A stretch of 64,000 nt of DNA. Origin: Podocnemis expansa. Taxonomy: Eukaryota > Chordata > Testudines > Podocnemididae. Each line of letters begins with the position of its first letter. The first letter of the stretch is position 1. The notes under the pieces were generated by a model. The model was not told the origin of the DNA. It made no database searches and was given only the letters and a program-made list of their open reading frames with translations. Positions 1 to 11,289 of the stretch are shown here, piece after piece. Location: assembly GCA_007922195.1 (NCBI GenBank), contig ML682227.1, positions 190,349 to 254,348 of the forward strand. Reading direction: 5' to 3'. The position numbers and the translations under genes were made by a program.

Positions 1-61
1 GACTCAGATCCACCACATGGAGAACTGGAAATCATCACAAAAGAAATGGAAATTATTCAAG
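1..61 (+). CDS. Gene 0 neck exon (partial)
   Basis: An open frame from the window edge ends CAAG before GTGAGA, a good donor, at phase 1. It reads through GELEIITKEMEIIQ, an acidic and hydrophobic stretch fit for a stalk. The joined codon (G plus GA) gives Gly, and the next exon continues in frame. The true exon start is unknown; an AG at 6-7 could be an acceptor. Confidence 0.5.
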
Positions 62-3000
62 GTGAGAATACCATAGGTTCTGAACAGGAATGATCTAGGT
101 CAGTTTCCTTCAAAAAACAACTTTTTCTTCTATATCGTATACCTTTTCACTGAAATAATTTCAGACTGAAGACCATGTAGCAGCACTGAGCAATAATATA
201 CCAATTATTTATGACATTTGGGGATATTTAGAACACTGGTCTTTTTATCCATTTTTACCAGAGAATTTCTCCATATCCTCACTAGACAAAATACAGATGT
301 GAACTTTAGGGAAATTAAACAGATCTAAGTCACATGCTGAAAGACTACAGAGTGACTGTGGCAAGAAAAGAGAATAAGAAAGCATAAATAAACCAGCCAG
401 CGTCCCACTTTATCTTACACTTTCTTTTGGCTCCTCAGAATGTTAGTTACACAATCTTACAGTCCTTGGCACTTGCTTGTCAGCACAAGGTGATTGTAAT
501 AAGAATCCTGATCTGTATCTTCTTTTTAAGGACAGAAGGCTCTTTGCTCAGAACACTGGTTTCAATATGGAAAGAAGTGTTACCACTTTTCTACTGAGTA
601 CAAACCTTGGCTGGAGAGTCAAAAGGCCTGCTCGTCTCATGGATCCAGACTCCTTTTGATAGAAGGCAAACAAGAATTGGTAAAGTATCTTCCTCGTTTG
701 AAAAGCTACATATTCAAATCTGCCAATAGACGAGAATGAAATATGTCTTCATTTGCTATCTTGCTTTGTAATTTTTTTTTTCTTGGAAGTTAATTATCTT
801 GCACATTCTCCACTCCTGCCAATGTTAGAATCTTAACTAAATCCTTAATTAAATCAAGTACATCTCCTGCAAGGCAAGAATCCAATGTCACCTGAACTTT
901 CCGTATTCATATTAAAGAGGTAGCTATTACTGTGTTATAGAAAAGAGCTGTAAATTGTGCTGGGAAGTTCCTCCTGTCTTTGAAGTGATCCATGGGAGAT
1001 AATGTTTTCCAGAGATGAGACTGCATTAGTTGAAATGACTTACAGAGTTTAAAGCAATGTAACAGCACTGAGTTTGGGTCCCAGGAATTAGTATTTTGCA
1101 CTATTCTTTTAGGATATGTTCACATGTAAACTGTTATTTTGAAATAAGCTATTTCAAAATGAGTTATTTGGAAATAAACTCCTTATTTTGAAATCACTTA
1201 AATCAGAATAAGCAAATATTAAATTAGAATAAGGGAAACCATCAAAGCAAACTAGCATGTCCTGTGTCTGGACATGCTATTTTGCTTCAGGACAGGGGCA
1301 GCATGGGAGGTATGGCGACATGGCCGTGTGGCATGGCCATGGTGCCAACCAATCCCCTGCCACTGGCCCTGCCCCATGCACTCTGGGAGGAAGGTCAAAG
1401 CCCTTAATCAAAATGGGTTGTTTCAAAACAACAACCGTTTCGAAACAAGGGCTATTTCTATTGCAACTGAGGTTTTATTGTGTCAAAACGATGGACTTTA
1501 TTTCAAAATGATGGCGGCTCATTATTTCAAAATAAAGAAATTTTGTTGGGATATGACCTTAGAGATTAAGGATAGAATTGTTCCAGTCTTTGCTTGGAAT
1601 CAGCAAAGAAAGGAAATTCCTCAAGGGGTGCACTTATTCACTGAAAGAAGGCAGTGCATCAATACAGCAGAATTGGCAAGTTCCAACAGATATGTCCTCA
1701 ATCTCCTGAGGAATTTACTGGAAATTAAGGTGTTAAATGTGTAGAGTTTTAGGGGAAATTATAGTCCAATAATGAGAGGCAGCCTATTCAGAGCTGTGCA
1801 AGAAGTCTTTATTGAAAGAGAACTGAGAGAGAGAGGACCAGACAGACAGGTTTCCCTGGCACCTAAATGACCCTCCCATTTATCACCATGACAACCCCAA
1901 TGGCCCCAGGTAGTCCAAAACACAACAAAATGAAGGTGAGGAAGCGGGGAGAGAGAGAATGAAAATATTAATGTAGTTTCTACAAAACTGAAACTGATAT
2001 TCTTGGAGAAAATGAAAAAAGAAATGATCAGTTTGGCCCATGGAGTTGGTCCTAGATAAGATCATCTGAGCTTATCAGGAATTTTTAATCACATTAAGGC
2101 AGCAGGTCTCAACAACTGTGTCACAACACAAAAATGTGTAACAACACAGTGGCAAGCGTGTCACAAGCTAAACTCCCAAGTGGTTTCAGAGTGCTTCTGC
2201 TGGCTGCAACGCCGGCAGCCTGTCTGTGTTGCGCAGGCAGACTACCTGCTCAGCAGGCATTCTAGGACCTGGGGGCAGGGGTGCTTTTAAATCTCCCACC
2301 CTGCGTGCTGAGTGCAGGGCGGAGGAGTGGGTTTCTCTCCCAGCTGTGCATCAGAAGATGAGTCTGTGAGCACGGGAAGGGGAGTGGGCAGAGCCAAAGC
2401 AGCGAGGCAGTTTATCTGCAGCATAGCAAAAGTTGAGAGGCTGCAGGGACAGGCAGCATGGCCAGAGCTGGGGCTGCAGCAAGATCTGGGGCCAGAGCCA
2501 GAGCTACATGGCCATAGCTGTGGCTGAGGTGAGAGAGAAAGCTGGGAGGGGAACAGACTTGGGGGTTGGTGGGCTGCCGGGCAAAAAGAGGGTAAGGGAA
2601 AAGAGACTCAGAGGCTGCAGAGATGTAGGTGAAAAGGGAAGGGAGCTTGTGGCTGCTGTGGGGAAAAGGGAGTGGAGGAAAAAAGACTCAGAGGCTTCCA
2701 GGATGGACATGAAATGAGACTGGGGGGAAGAGACCAGGCTTTTGGAAGGGCGGAAAGAGACAGTGTACTGCTGGGAGTGGGCAGAGAGACAGGAGACTGT
2801 CAAGGTAGCCTTGGTGTGTCATGCATGCATGCCTGGTGTGTCATGCATAACCCAGCCAACCATGTCTCAGCCCTAAAAAGGTTGAGAACCCCTGCATTAA
2901 TATACATCTATTTGCCTATGAAAGAAGTAGCAAAATGATTTTTTTTTCTTGCTCAGGATTTCATAAACCCACTGGCAAGTTCTCACTGGATAGGATTATC

Positions 3001-6000
3001 ACGTGAGAAGACCTACAAACCCTGGATGTGGGGGGATGGCACAGCTTTCTCCACTGATTGGTGAATCCCAAATACTTTTAGAAATGTTTCATTTCTCTTA
3101 GGATTGTTTTGCAACATTTTTATGATGTCTAATAGGAAGCCAAGGGACAGAGGCAATCCCAAGAGCCTGAGCTCAGAAATGTTTGCAATAATATGAGTGA
3201 GAGATCTGGTATGAACTAAATTTCTTCTTCGAGTGCTGCTCAGATGCATTCAGTAATAGGTGTCTCCATGGCGGAGCACCGGATTGGTTGGAAAACTTTT
3301 GTCCTAGCCTGTCAGGAGAGGATAGGCAGCCTCTGCCCCTCACGCCATCCCACGGCTATATATACTGCCGCCTCCCAACCCTTCCTCAGTTTCATTTCTT
3401 CCACCTTGCGTGTCAGATCTGGAACATCTGTTCCTTGCGAACGCAAGCAGCCTGGCCTTCTATGAGCTTTTCACCCGACTGGGAGCACCTCTTCATGGAC
3501 ATAGTTCCACCGCAGGAGCCTTCCACTGTTCGGCTGGAACATTGTTTATTGCTGGATATACCAGGGTTCAAACCCTGCTCCGAGTGCAGCTAGGCCTTCC
3601 CCCGGGACAATCCCCACGGGAACTGCCTCCGCTGCCTAGGCAAAGACCACCTAGTCTCAGCCTGTTCCCTGTGCCTCTCCTTTAAACCTTGGACCATCAA
3701 GGAGAGGAAACAAAGGCGCCATGTCCTAGCCTCAGAGCAGGCTCGGCACTCTCCACCTGAGGCTTCGGGTTCCTGCCTGGTGCCGAGACCCAGCTCAGCA
3801 CTGGAGCCCTCATGGCACGGTACCACCGGTGGCCACCACTGAATAACCTCAGTGCCGACTCCAGCACCTTGGTGCCAACCCAGCACCCTGGCACCTCAGC
3901 ACCGTTCGAGGTTGCCCCCCCTCACTCCGGCATAGTCCAGTACCACTGGCACCCAGATCACCCCGGTGCCAATCACCTGCATCTCCGGCGCTGTTGGCCT
4001 GGTACAGTCCAGCGTCGCTGGTGCCAAGTTCACCCCGGCACCAGCCACAATTGCCATCGGCACTGCAGACTCAGTACACCCCTGTACTGATGGAGTGAGA
4101 ATCCTCCCAGCCAGGCAGTCCCCCTTCCCCAGGTGAAGACTCACCATGGGCCCGGTCAGAGTCATTTCTCGTGCCGTCAACTCCTGAAGCAGTGGAGGCC
4201 GCTCGAGACCTACTCCTGCTCCCCATACCACCTGCCCCAATCCCAGCTAGAAGGGGCAAGCCGGCCTCTGCGTCTAAAGCCTGGGTCCATCATGGGCATC
4301 ACTCTCCTTCACCATACAGCCCTCTGTCTTTTACTCCATTGGGCCCCGGTACCATAGGACCATCCCAATGGCAACATATCACCTTGCCATCACCAGTACC
4401 GCCCCTGGAGTCTCGCACTCGTTCCTCCGCTCCCAGCCCGGAGGAGGTGCCATTGAGGGGCTCCAAGCGACCTCAGCACCGCACTTCGGCACCGTCGCCA
4501 TTCTGCTTCCACCCACAGGAATGGTCCCTCCGGGAGACTCCTTCTCCCTCCCAGCAAGCTCCCGGTACCGCTCTGTCCCCGGCACTGGGCTCCTATACTG
4601 GGAACCTGTTGGTGCACTGTGACTTGTTGCGCTGGGCCGCGGCCCATTTAGGGATCAAGGAGCAGCCCTGCGGTCCCCCTCAAGATACCCTCTTCAGGCC
4701 AGCCTTTGCCTTGGCAGAACCCCTGACAGTCCTGCTCCACCTGAGCGTCTGGGTCCTCACGTCCTCCCGGTGGCAGAGTCCAAGCTCTATTGCCCCAGTT
4801 TCAGACTGGGCAAACATTAAGTACCAGGTCCCTGAGTCAGACTTCCCTTCCCTCGCCGATCACCCGGTCCCCCCGAGGGACATGGTATAAATGGCGCTAG
4901 GCCTGGGTGAGCCCCCTAGTGACCCCCTCCCATCTTCCAGGGAAGCCAGGGAACTGGACCTCTTGGTGGTTTGCATTGTTTCCTGCCTCCACTTCTTTCC
5001 TTCTTCATATACCCCCTGTCATCCAGGCAATCCTCATGATGCTGGAATCCCATGGGATTACAGGCCAAACGATGGGCCCTCTCTGTGAGCTCTTACACTA
5101 CTAAGGCACTTATAGGTATCAAACCATCAGCGCCACCTAAGGCCATCATGCCGCCTTGTGGGTGCTAGTGTCCCGGAGTACCCCTCCAAAAACAAAACAA
5201 AACAAAACAACCCCGGTGTTCGGTTCCATACACGGCTGGAAGCGTGTGCTTTGTGTTCTAGCTTAAGGTTCTCTGGCCGACATGCCATGTGCTGCTCACT
5301 GCACCACTCTTGCCTTCAGTTTCTGGGTACCGACTCAAAGTGTCTTTCTCAGACCCTTCTCGATTGAACGCAGGGGCCCCCTTTTTTCCCAGTGCAGCTA
5401 CGTAATTTACTCTTACTTCCTTCAACCAGGCCCCTTTAGTGGCTGGTCATGGCCAGTCCAGGGGATAAGCTTCACTGCTCTTGTGACTGCCTGCATAGTC
5501 CGCAGCCATCATGGCCAGGCCACGACCCTTTGGCTCCCACCTCGGGCTTGATGTGCTCTGTTCATGGGATAATTTTCATTTCTTCCTTTGTTTCCTGTGC
5601 GGGCTACAGACATTATGGCTAATCCCATACCCGTTGGCCTCCAGCGCCTCCCTACAAGTTCACGCTGGAAAGTCTTATGACCAGACACTTATCTTCTGGT
5701 CCCATTCCTTGTGCTATACCACTTAAGTACAGAAACCAAACGCAACCCTTATGTTGTCATGTTGCATTCTTCATCCTCATCATGGTGACCTTGGTCCGTC
5801 CTGTCCTCACACATCTGTCTTGGTGGGTTTGGACCTACCCCTGACTTTGGGTTGGCTCACAGTTGTCGATTCTTCTGTGCCATGCCAGGAACCTAATTTG
5901 TCTCTTGCTCACTGGGCCTCTTCCCATCTGGGGTGTTTTTGCTATGCTGAAGGTGGAAGAGCCAACTCCATCCACCATCCATCAGCATGGCTCGTAGTCA

Positions 6001-7423
6001 CCTATTACTGAATGCATCTGAGCAGAGCTCGAAGAAGAACAGTGGGTTACTCACCAGTAACCGTCCTTCTTCTAGGTGGACTGCTGGGACCCATTCAGGT
6101 CCCTCCCCTCCATCCCCGCTCCTGGAGTTGGTGACTCTGAGGAACTGAGGAGGGGTCGGGAGATGGCCATATATATAGCGGCGGGGTGGTGCGAGGGCGG
6201 AGGCCGCCTACCCTCTCCTGACAGACTAGGACAAAAGTTTTCCGACCAATCCAGCACTCTGGCATGGAGACACCTATTACTAAATGCATCCGAGCAGACC
6301 ATCTCGAAGAAGGATGGTTACTGGTGAGTAACCCACCATTCCTTTTCTTCCAACCAGTATCCATTGGCAGAAATGAATGAAAAATTATTTTCAACATCTA
6401 GGTAAAACTGCACTTCTATCTCATTTATGGATGTAATTTGGATTTCCCTTCTCGTTGTTCATTCTTATAATTGGCCATTTCCATGCAAACTGGATCTTTG
6501 ATTGCTCAGAATTCATCTGCTACAAAAACTGACTTTTGATGTTCAAAGGGTTTGTACTCGGTTGTAAATGTTTTTATTACACCTTAGTCAGCATCTCAAA
6601 ACCAATGTTAAATTTGGTTTGAGTCATCAATTAGACTAGGAAGGAGTGACACTTGTCTTTTATAAATCTAGCTAGCTATTTTAAAACTTATATAACTCTT
6701 ACCATCATATTATGTGTGTACATGGAGGTAATGACCAAAGTTCATCATTGACAGTATGGGGTTGGGAAAAAAAAATAAAGCTGGAATATTGGGGAGTGGA
6801 AGATATGATCACTGAAAAGTTTTGTTTGAAACTCTGAGAGGGGCTCAGAACAGTGTAAACCAAAACTGAGGTGCATTGACTGAGATCTATAGGCAATACA
6901 ACACCAGAAGAGGACTAACAGAGGATGCAGTAAGATACCTTGAGTGAGCTAGGACTCAGCACTGAAAATGGAGACAGAAGGTTTTGTGTCATGGCAATGG
7001 TAAAATTCTAGAGTTATACAGAAAGTTTATGTAGCATCTGGGACACTACTTCTACCTAGCCAATGCAATTATTCCCTTATATTAATAACCAAGAAAATTA
7101 CTAATACGTCTGTTAATAATGTTTCCTCTGCTTTTCAACAATTTTTTTCTGTTAATGCAAATATTTGGCAATGCCATATACCATGAGCCTTAGATTCCAG
7201 AAAGATTAGGCACCTTAGAAAAAACTAAATTAATGATGTAGATACATCTACAATGACTGGAAATAACTCTGCCCTCCTCCTTTACAGGTTTCCAATAAAG
7301 AAAGGCTACGTGGATGGGGACTGTGCTGTTGTCAGAGGTGGAGAGCTCTTCTCTGATGAATGCAACGATGCAAAATGTTATATTTGTGAGCAGCCAGTTC
7401 TTTTGCTGAAATCTGACATATAA
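1..7423 (+). CDS. Gene 0: KLR-type C-type lectin receptor, 3' part (5' end lies outside the window)
   Basis: Four exons join in one frame: 1-61 (neck, cut by the window edge), 531-679 and 2957-3060 (CTLD), and 7288-7423 (CTLD end and stop). Exon phases are 1, 0, 2, which is the standard group V lectin receptor pattern, and every boundary has AG/GT. The CTLD has CYHFS, the third-cysteine segment ESQKACSS, HWIGLS, a WMWGDGT segment (the family's WxWxDG), GDCAVV, DEC and YICEQ, so all canonical cysteines are present. One extra cysteine lies two residues before YIC. Known family role: type II receptors on NK or other leukocytes that bind protein ligands; the calcium-binding residues of classical lectins are absent. 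The cytoplasmic and membrane exons must lie upstream of the window. The exact orthologue is not recognised; a KLRB1/CLEC2/KLRF-like receptor is possible. The closest relative in the window is gene 3 at 54996-60717. Confidence 0.8.
531..679 (+). CDS. Gene 0 CTLD exon 1
   Basis: A pyrimidine-rich acceptor (TTTTTAAG) and donor GTAAAG enclose 149 nt (phase 1 in, phase 0 out). The translation has LCSEHWFQYGKKCYHFS and then ESQKACSSHG followed by RLLLIEGKQEL. This is the first third of a group V C-type lectin domain with its first three cysteines. Confidence 0.85.
1113..1558. repeat. MITE family A, copy 1
   Basis: The ends resemble TATGTCCACA. Internally it is built of repeated TTATTTTGAAATAA and TTTCGAAA palindromic modules on both flanks. 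Its core (about 1255-1390) carries CATGTCC, GGCAGCATGGGAGG and CCAACCAATCCCCTGCC, shared in reverse orientation with the copies at 27421 and 49944. Boundaries are approximate. Confidence 0.7.
2100..2894. mobile_element. hAT-like non-autonomous element with near-TSD
   Basis: The left end CAGCAGGTCTCAAC and the right end GTTGAGAACCCCTG are imperfect inverted repeats of the CAGGGGTTCTCAAC type common in hAT elements. The flanks CATTAAGG (2092-2099) and CATTAATA (2895-2902) match at 6 of 8 bases, consistent with an 8-bp target duplication. The interior is purine-rich with no transposase. Confidence 0.7.
2957..3060 (+). CDS. Gene 0 CTLD exon 2 (WIGL exon)
   Basis: 104 nt between acceptor TTGCTCAG and donor GTGAAT, phase 0 in and phase 2 out. 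It encodes SSHWIGLS, the core CTLD motif, and then PWMWGDGTAFS, the WxWxDG(T/S) loop. It lies about 60 bp downstream of a hAT element and about 165 bp upstream of the DIRS-like insertion. Confidence 0.85.
3224..3410 (+). repeat. DIRS-like left inverted terminal repeat
   Basis: This matches the reverse complement of about 6150-6330 over most of its length, including a shared block reading TGTCAGGAGAGG and a TATATA motif. A promoter may reside here, as is usual for DIRS ends. Confidence 0.65.
4171..4890 (+). CDS. Proline/serine-rich gag-like ORF of the DIRS-like element
   Basis: An open frame of about 239 residues, rich in Pro, Ser, Ala and His and with no structured domain visible. It sits between the inverted ends where DIRS elements carry their gag-like ORF. 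Lower-case GC-rich simple repeats such as GGTACCG inflate open frames here, so coding status is weak. Confidence 0.35.
   Translation: MPSTPEAVEAARDLLLLPIPPAPIPARRGKPASASKAWVHHGHHSPSPYSPLSFTPLGPGTIGPSQWQHITLPSPVPPLESRTRSSAPSPEEVPLRGSKRPQHRTSAPSPFCFHPQEWSLRETPSPSQQAPGTALSPALGSYTGNLLVHCDLLRWAAAHLGIKEQPCGPPQDTLFRPAFALAEPLTVLLHLSVWVLTSSRWQSPSSIAPVSDWANIKYQVPESDFPSLADHPVPPRDMV
5985..6330 (+). repeat. Internal complementary region and right inverted repeat of the DIRS-like element
   Basis: Two adjacent segments, each complementary to the left end, are joined by the palindromic GGGTTACTCACCAGTAACC (6044-6062 region). Its inverse GGTTACTGGTGAGTAACCC sits at the right tip near 6315-6333. Confidence 0.6.
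7288..7423 (+). CDS. Gene 0 CTLD exon 3 with stop codon
   Basis: Acceptor CTTTACAG, then 136 nt ending in TAA. The codon split with the previous exon gives Trp (TG plus G). It encodes GDCAVV, SDEC and CYICEQP, the last conserved CTLD cysteines, followed by a 10-residue tail. A candidate AATAAA polyadenylation signal is at 7925-7930. Confidence 0.85.
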
Positions 7424-8060
7424 GAAGACAATGGAACTTGGCAAATATACTATACTGGACTATTGTAAACAGAGCAACAAATATCCTCTTATAAATTCTA
7501 CTGCACTTCACTTTTTTTTTCTTTAGAGGTTCCATTAATAATGTAAGAATTCAATATACTCTTTTGGTATCCCATAGTGTCGACCAGCCAGTCATAGAAG
7601 GAGTGGGAACTCAGCCATTCAGAGTAACCGATGCTTAAATATGACAGATCACCTCCCTTGAGGATTTTTAGCAGAGAATCAGAGAACTCCTACCTTTGCA
7701 AGTGGCTGTCGTTTTGCTTATCATTCACTGTGACATTATTCTGAAGCAGAAACTTGTTAAGTGTGGTGAAAATAATTTACAAATAATTCCTACATGTGCT
7801 ACTGATTATAGTAATTTCTTAATGATTGCTAGAGCTGAAAGAATTTCTAAAATACTTAATTTAGTTGTTTTCTTTTCATTTACTTTTTTATGGTTCATTA
7901 AAACAGAAGAAAAGAATATGGACAAATAAATTCAAATGCAAAGACACCAGGAGTTTCATTAAACATTGTGAGGGCAGCAGGCACTCTAAGGGTGAGCCTA
8001 TTTGGTTTTCATGGGATGTGGGCGGGCACAAGCCCACCCACTGCTAAAACCCCTCCCCCA
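7424..8060 (+). other. Gene 0 3' untranslated and downstream region
   Basis: AT-rich non-coding sequence following the stop codon. It includes the AATAAA above and no open frame of interest. Confidence 0.5.
7925..7930 (+). other. Candidate polyadenylation signal of gene 0
   Basis: AATAAA about 500 bp past the stop codon and just before the CR1 element. Placement is plausible; no transcript evidence. Confidence 0.4.
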
Positions 8061-8492
8061 GCCCAAGGGGAGGTGGCACTAGACCCAGGAACAACTAAAC
8101 ACGTGGGACAACTAATGAGAAAACAGGGACGTGTGTGAAGCTATAGGTTCAAAATTAGGGATTCTGAGGGGGCCACCAAGCAAGGAACCCCAGATAGTGC
8201 CCACTGCTCCCAGAAGGTGTCAAGGGAGCCAGCAGATGCCACCCAGAGGAACTCTGCCCAGATACATGAACAGACAAGGGACCAGAAATAGGCTCCACAG
8301 TCACAGACACCACCCCCAGCCAACCTCCTCTCCCTCGTCTTGTAGATGGCAATTTTAGTGAGGGATAAGAGAAGGTTGACGAGGAGGTCCTGCAACTTTG
8401 TGGGGTGCATAAGGAGTGCATCTATGAACAAGTGAGGGGAAGAGTGCAGCCAGAACCTCAGCAAGTGGAGCCTGGGAAATAAGCAAGAAGAA

Positions 8493-9188
8493 TTGATAAT
8501 ACTAGCACAGACAAGGACCTATGATATCATAGGAATAACGGAGACATGGTGGGATAGTCTGCACAACTGGAGCTCTGCCATGGATGGGTATAAACTGTTC
8601 AGGAAAGACAGGCAGGGAAGAAGAGGGGGAGGAGTAGCACTATATGTAAAAGAGCTCTATGACTGCTCAGAGCTCCATTATGGAAGTGGAAGCATGCCAG
8701 TAGAAAGTCTGTGGGTTACATTGAGAGGGGAAAGCAACAAGGGGGATGTTGTGGTGGGTGTCTGCTCTAGACCACCAGACCAGAAGCAGGAGGTGGATGA
8801 GGTGTTCTCTGGACAACTAGTGGAAACTTCTAGATCACAAGCCCTGGTGCTGATGGAGGACTTCAATTACCCTGACATCTGCTGGGAGGCCAATACAGCA
8901 GTGCATGGGCAATCCAAAAAATGTTTAGAGAGTGTTGGGAACAACTTTCTATTACAAATGCTAGAGGAACCAACTAGGGGCCTTGCACCTCTCGACCTGC
9001 TGCTCACAAACAGGGAAGAATTGATCAGGGACGTAGAAGTAAATGGCAAGCTAGGCAGTAGTGACCATGACATGGTTGAGTTCAGGATCCTGATTAAAGG
9101 AAAGAAGCAAAACACAAACCCTGGACTTCAAAAAAGCAGATTTTGGCTCCCTCAGGGAACTGATGGGCAGGATCCCTTGGGAAGTTAA
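8493..9188 (+). pseudogene. CR1 ORF2, AP-endonuclease part
   Basis: The frame carries IIGITETWWDS, GGGVALYVK, EDFNYPDICW and SSDHDMVEF, the catalytic blocks of the apurinic-type endonuclease of CR1 LINEs that nicks target DNA. The usual Gly before DFN is Glu here. The frame shifts near 9120-9188, where the following codons continue in another frame. The listed ATG is not the real start, because the reading extends upstream through GNKQEEL-like codons. Confidence 0.85.
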
Positions 9189-9256
9189 TCTGAAGGGGAA
9201 AGGAGTCCAAGAGAGTTGGTTCTATTTTAAAGAAACCCTGCTAAGGGCACAGGAAG

Positions 9257-9796
9257 TTGCCATTCCAATTAGGAGAAAGAACAAACGTGAGGCAGCCAGA
9301 ATGGCTTAGCAGAGAACTCTGTTCTGAGCTTAAACATAAAAAGGAAGCTTACAGGAAGTGGAAGCTTGGTCAGATGACTAAGGAGGCATATAAAGATATT
9401 GCTAGGGACTGCAGGGATAAAATCAGAAAGGCCAAAGGACAAATGGAGCTGCAGCTAGCGAGGGATGTAAAGGATAACAAGAAGGGGTTCTACAAGTATG
9501 TTAATAACAAGAAGAGGATCAGGGATGGTGTAGGTCCCTTGCTGAATGGGGCTGGCATCCTCGTGACAGAGGATGAGGGAAAAGCTGAAGTGCTCAATGC
9601 TTTTTTTGCTTCAGTTTTCACAGGCAGGGTCAGCTCCCAGCCCACTACCATGGGTATGGCAGATGGGAGAGAAGAAGAGAGGCCCTTGGTGACGGAAGGT
9701 CAGGTTAGGGACTGCTTAAAGAAGCTGGATGTGCACAAGTCCATTGGGCCGGATGAACTGCATCCGAGGGTGCTAAGGGAATTGCTGATGAGATAG
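9257..9796 (+). pseudogene. CR1 ORF2, linker between endonuclease and RT
   Basis: The open frame reads EAYRKWKLGQMTKEAY, RKAKGQMELQLARDVKDN and ADELHP-type segments ([14 protein letters not shown]) that precede the CR1 RT. It is in a different frame from the endonuclease. It ends at a stop (TAG, 9794-9796) shortly before the RT frame resumes. Confidence 0.8.
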
Positions 9797-9843
9797 CAGC
9801 ACCGCTGGCCATTATCTTTCAAAACTCATGGAGAACAGCGGAG

Positions 9844-10971
9844 GTGCCAGAGGATCAGAAAAAAGCAAATGTAGTGCCTATTTTCAAGAAAGGGAAAAAG
9901 GAGGATCCAGGAAATTACAGACCAGTCAGCCTCACCTCAATCCCTGGAAAAATTATGGAGCAGATTCTCAAAGAATCCATCCTCAAACACTTAGAGGAAA
10001 ATAAAGTGATCAGGAACAGTCAGCATGGATTTACCAAGGGTAGATCATGCCTGACCAATCTCATTTCCTTCTATGATCAGATGACTGGTTTTCTGGATGC
10101 AGGAAGAGCCATTGATGTCATATACCTTGATTTTAGCAAGGCTTTTGATACAGTTTCCCACAGCATTCTCATTGGCAAATTAAGGAATTATGGGTTGGAT
10201 AGGTGGACTATAAGGTGGATAGAAAACTGGCTAGATCAACGGTTTCAGCGTGTAGGAATCAATGGTTCCATGTCTAGCTGGCAACCAGTCACGAGTGGTG
10301 TGCCCCAGGGGTCGGTCCTGTGGCCGGTTCTGTTCAGCATTTTCATCAGTGATCTGGATGATGGAATAGACTGCACTCTCAGTAAGTTCGCAGATGACAC
10401 CAAGCTGCGGGGACCAGTAGACATGTTGGAGGGCAAGGACAGGATTCAGGGAGAGGTAGATAAATTGGAACAGTGGGCCAATAGAAATCTTATGAGGTTC
10501 AATAAGGACAAGTGTAAAATCCTGCACATGGGACGGAAAAACCCCATGCACTGCTACAGGCTGGGGAACATTCAGCTAAGTGGCAGCAGTGTAGAAAAGG
10601 ACCTGGGAGTCATGGTGGATGGGAAGCTAGAGATGAGTCAGCAGTGTGCTCTTGCTGCCAAAAAGGCCAATGGCATACTGGGCTTCATGAAAAGAATTGT
10701 TACCAGCAGATCAAAGGATGTGATGAATCCCCTCTATTCTGCATTGGTGAGGCCACATCTAGAATACTGTGTTCAGTTTTGGGCTCCCCCCTACAAAAAG
10801 GACAGGGACACGCTAGAGAGAGTCCAGCGGAGGGCAACCAAAATGATTAAAGGGCTGGAGCACAAGCCCTATGAGGAAAGCCTGAAAGCATTAGGCTTAT
10901 TTAGTCTGCAGAAGAGAAGATTGAGGGGGGATTTGATAGCAACCTTCAACTACCTGAAGGGATGGCTCTAA
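9844..10971 (+). pseudogene. CR1 ORF2, reverse transcriptase domain
   Basis: About 375 codons with [53 protein letters not shown] and the catalytic FADDTKL. The palm and thumb blocks are complete and the frame closes at the normal CR1 end (stop at 10969-10971). The upstream frame is broken, so this is a fragment of one polyprotein rather than a host gene. Confidence 0.92.
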
Positions 10972-11289
10972 GGACGATGGAGCTTGACTGTTCTCAGTAA
11001 TAACAGAGGACAGAACGAGGAGCAATGGTCTCAAGTTGCAGTTAGGGAGGTCAAAGCTGGATATTAGAAAAAACTTTTTTACTAGGCGAATGGTGAAGCC
11101 TTGGAATGAGCTGCCGAGGGAGGTGATGAAATCTCCATCTTTGGAGGTGTTTAAGGCCCTGCTGGACAAAATCATGACTGGGATGGTTTAGTGGGAGTGG
11201 TCCTGCGTCTGGCAGGGGGTTGGACTAGATGACCTATGAGGTCCCTTCCAACCCTATGGTTCTATGATTCTATGATAAGAGGTTCTAGA

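Larger units (their letters stand above)
680..2956 (+). other. Gene 0 intron with two nested elements
   Basis: The intron between the first two CTLD exons holds a palindromic MITE at about 1113-1558 and a hAT-like element at 2100-2894. Stretch 1790-2070 has no recognisable content. The open frames seen here run through repeat sequence. Confidence 0.7.
3224..6335 (+). mobile_element. DIRS-like retroelement, internally deleted, in gene 0 intron
   Basis: The left end (about 3224-3410) is the inverted complement of the right end (about 6150-6330): both carry the CTTCTTCGAG start, ATGCATT(C/T)AGTAATAGG, TGTCTCCATG, TTGGAAAACTTTTGTCCTAG and a TATATATA box. Next to the right arm, 5985-6075 holds a second complementary copy reading TGAATGCATCTGAGCAG, then the palindromic GGGTTACTCACCAGTAACC. 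Inverted termini plus an internal complementary region are hallmarks of DIRS elements. The interior (about 3780-4890) has proline- and serine-rich, GC-rich, gag-like coding potential. No reverse transcriptase or tyrosine recombinase was recognised, so the copy appears non-autonomous. The alternative is a foldback DNA transposon. Confidence 0.6.
8060..11275 (+). mobile_element. CR1 LINE, near full length, coding frame broken
   Basis: The order is endonuclease, reverse transcriptase, 3' UTR, ending in the CR1-type direct repeat TTCTATGATTCTATGAT at about 11260-11275. The ORF2 frame is interrupted near 9120-9260 and near 9797-9840, so the copy is inactive. The 5' boundary is approximate. Divergence from the CR1 consensus looks modest, which makes this one of the younger CR1 copies here. 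Confidence 0.9.

Noticed and set aside
1274..1744. 156-codon open frame
   Set aside because: It runs through a family A MITE and then intron sequence of gene 0; no domain.
8141..8464. Minus-strand open frames of 88-107 codons
   Set aside because: They are shadows of the CR1 5' region, with no domain.
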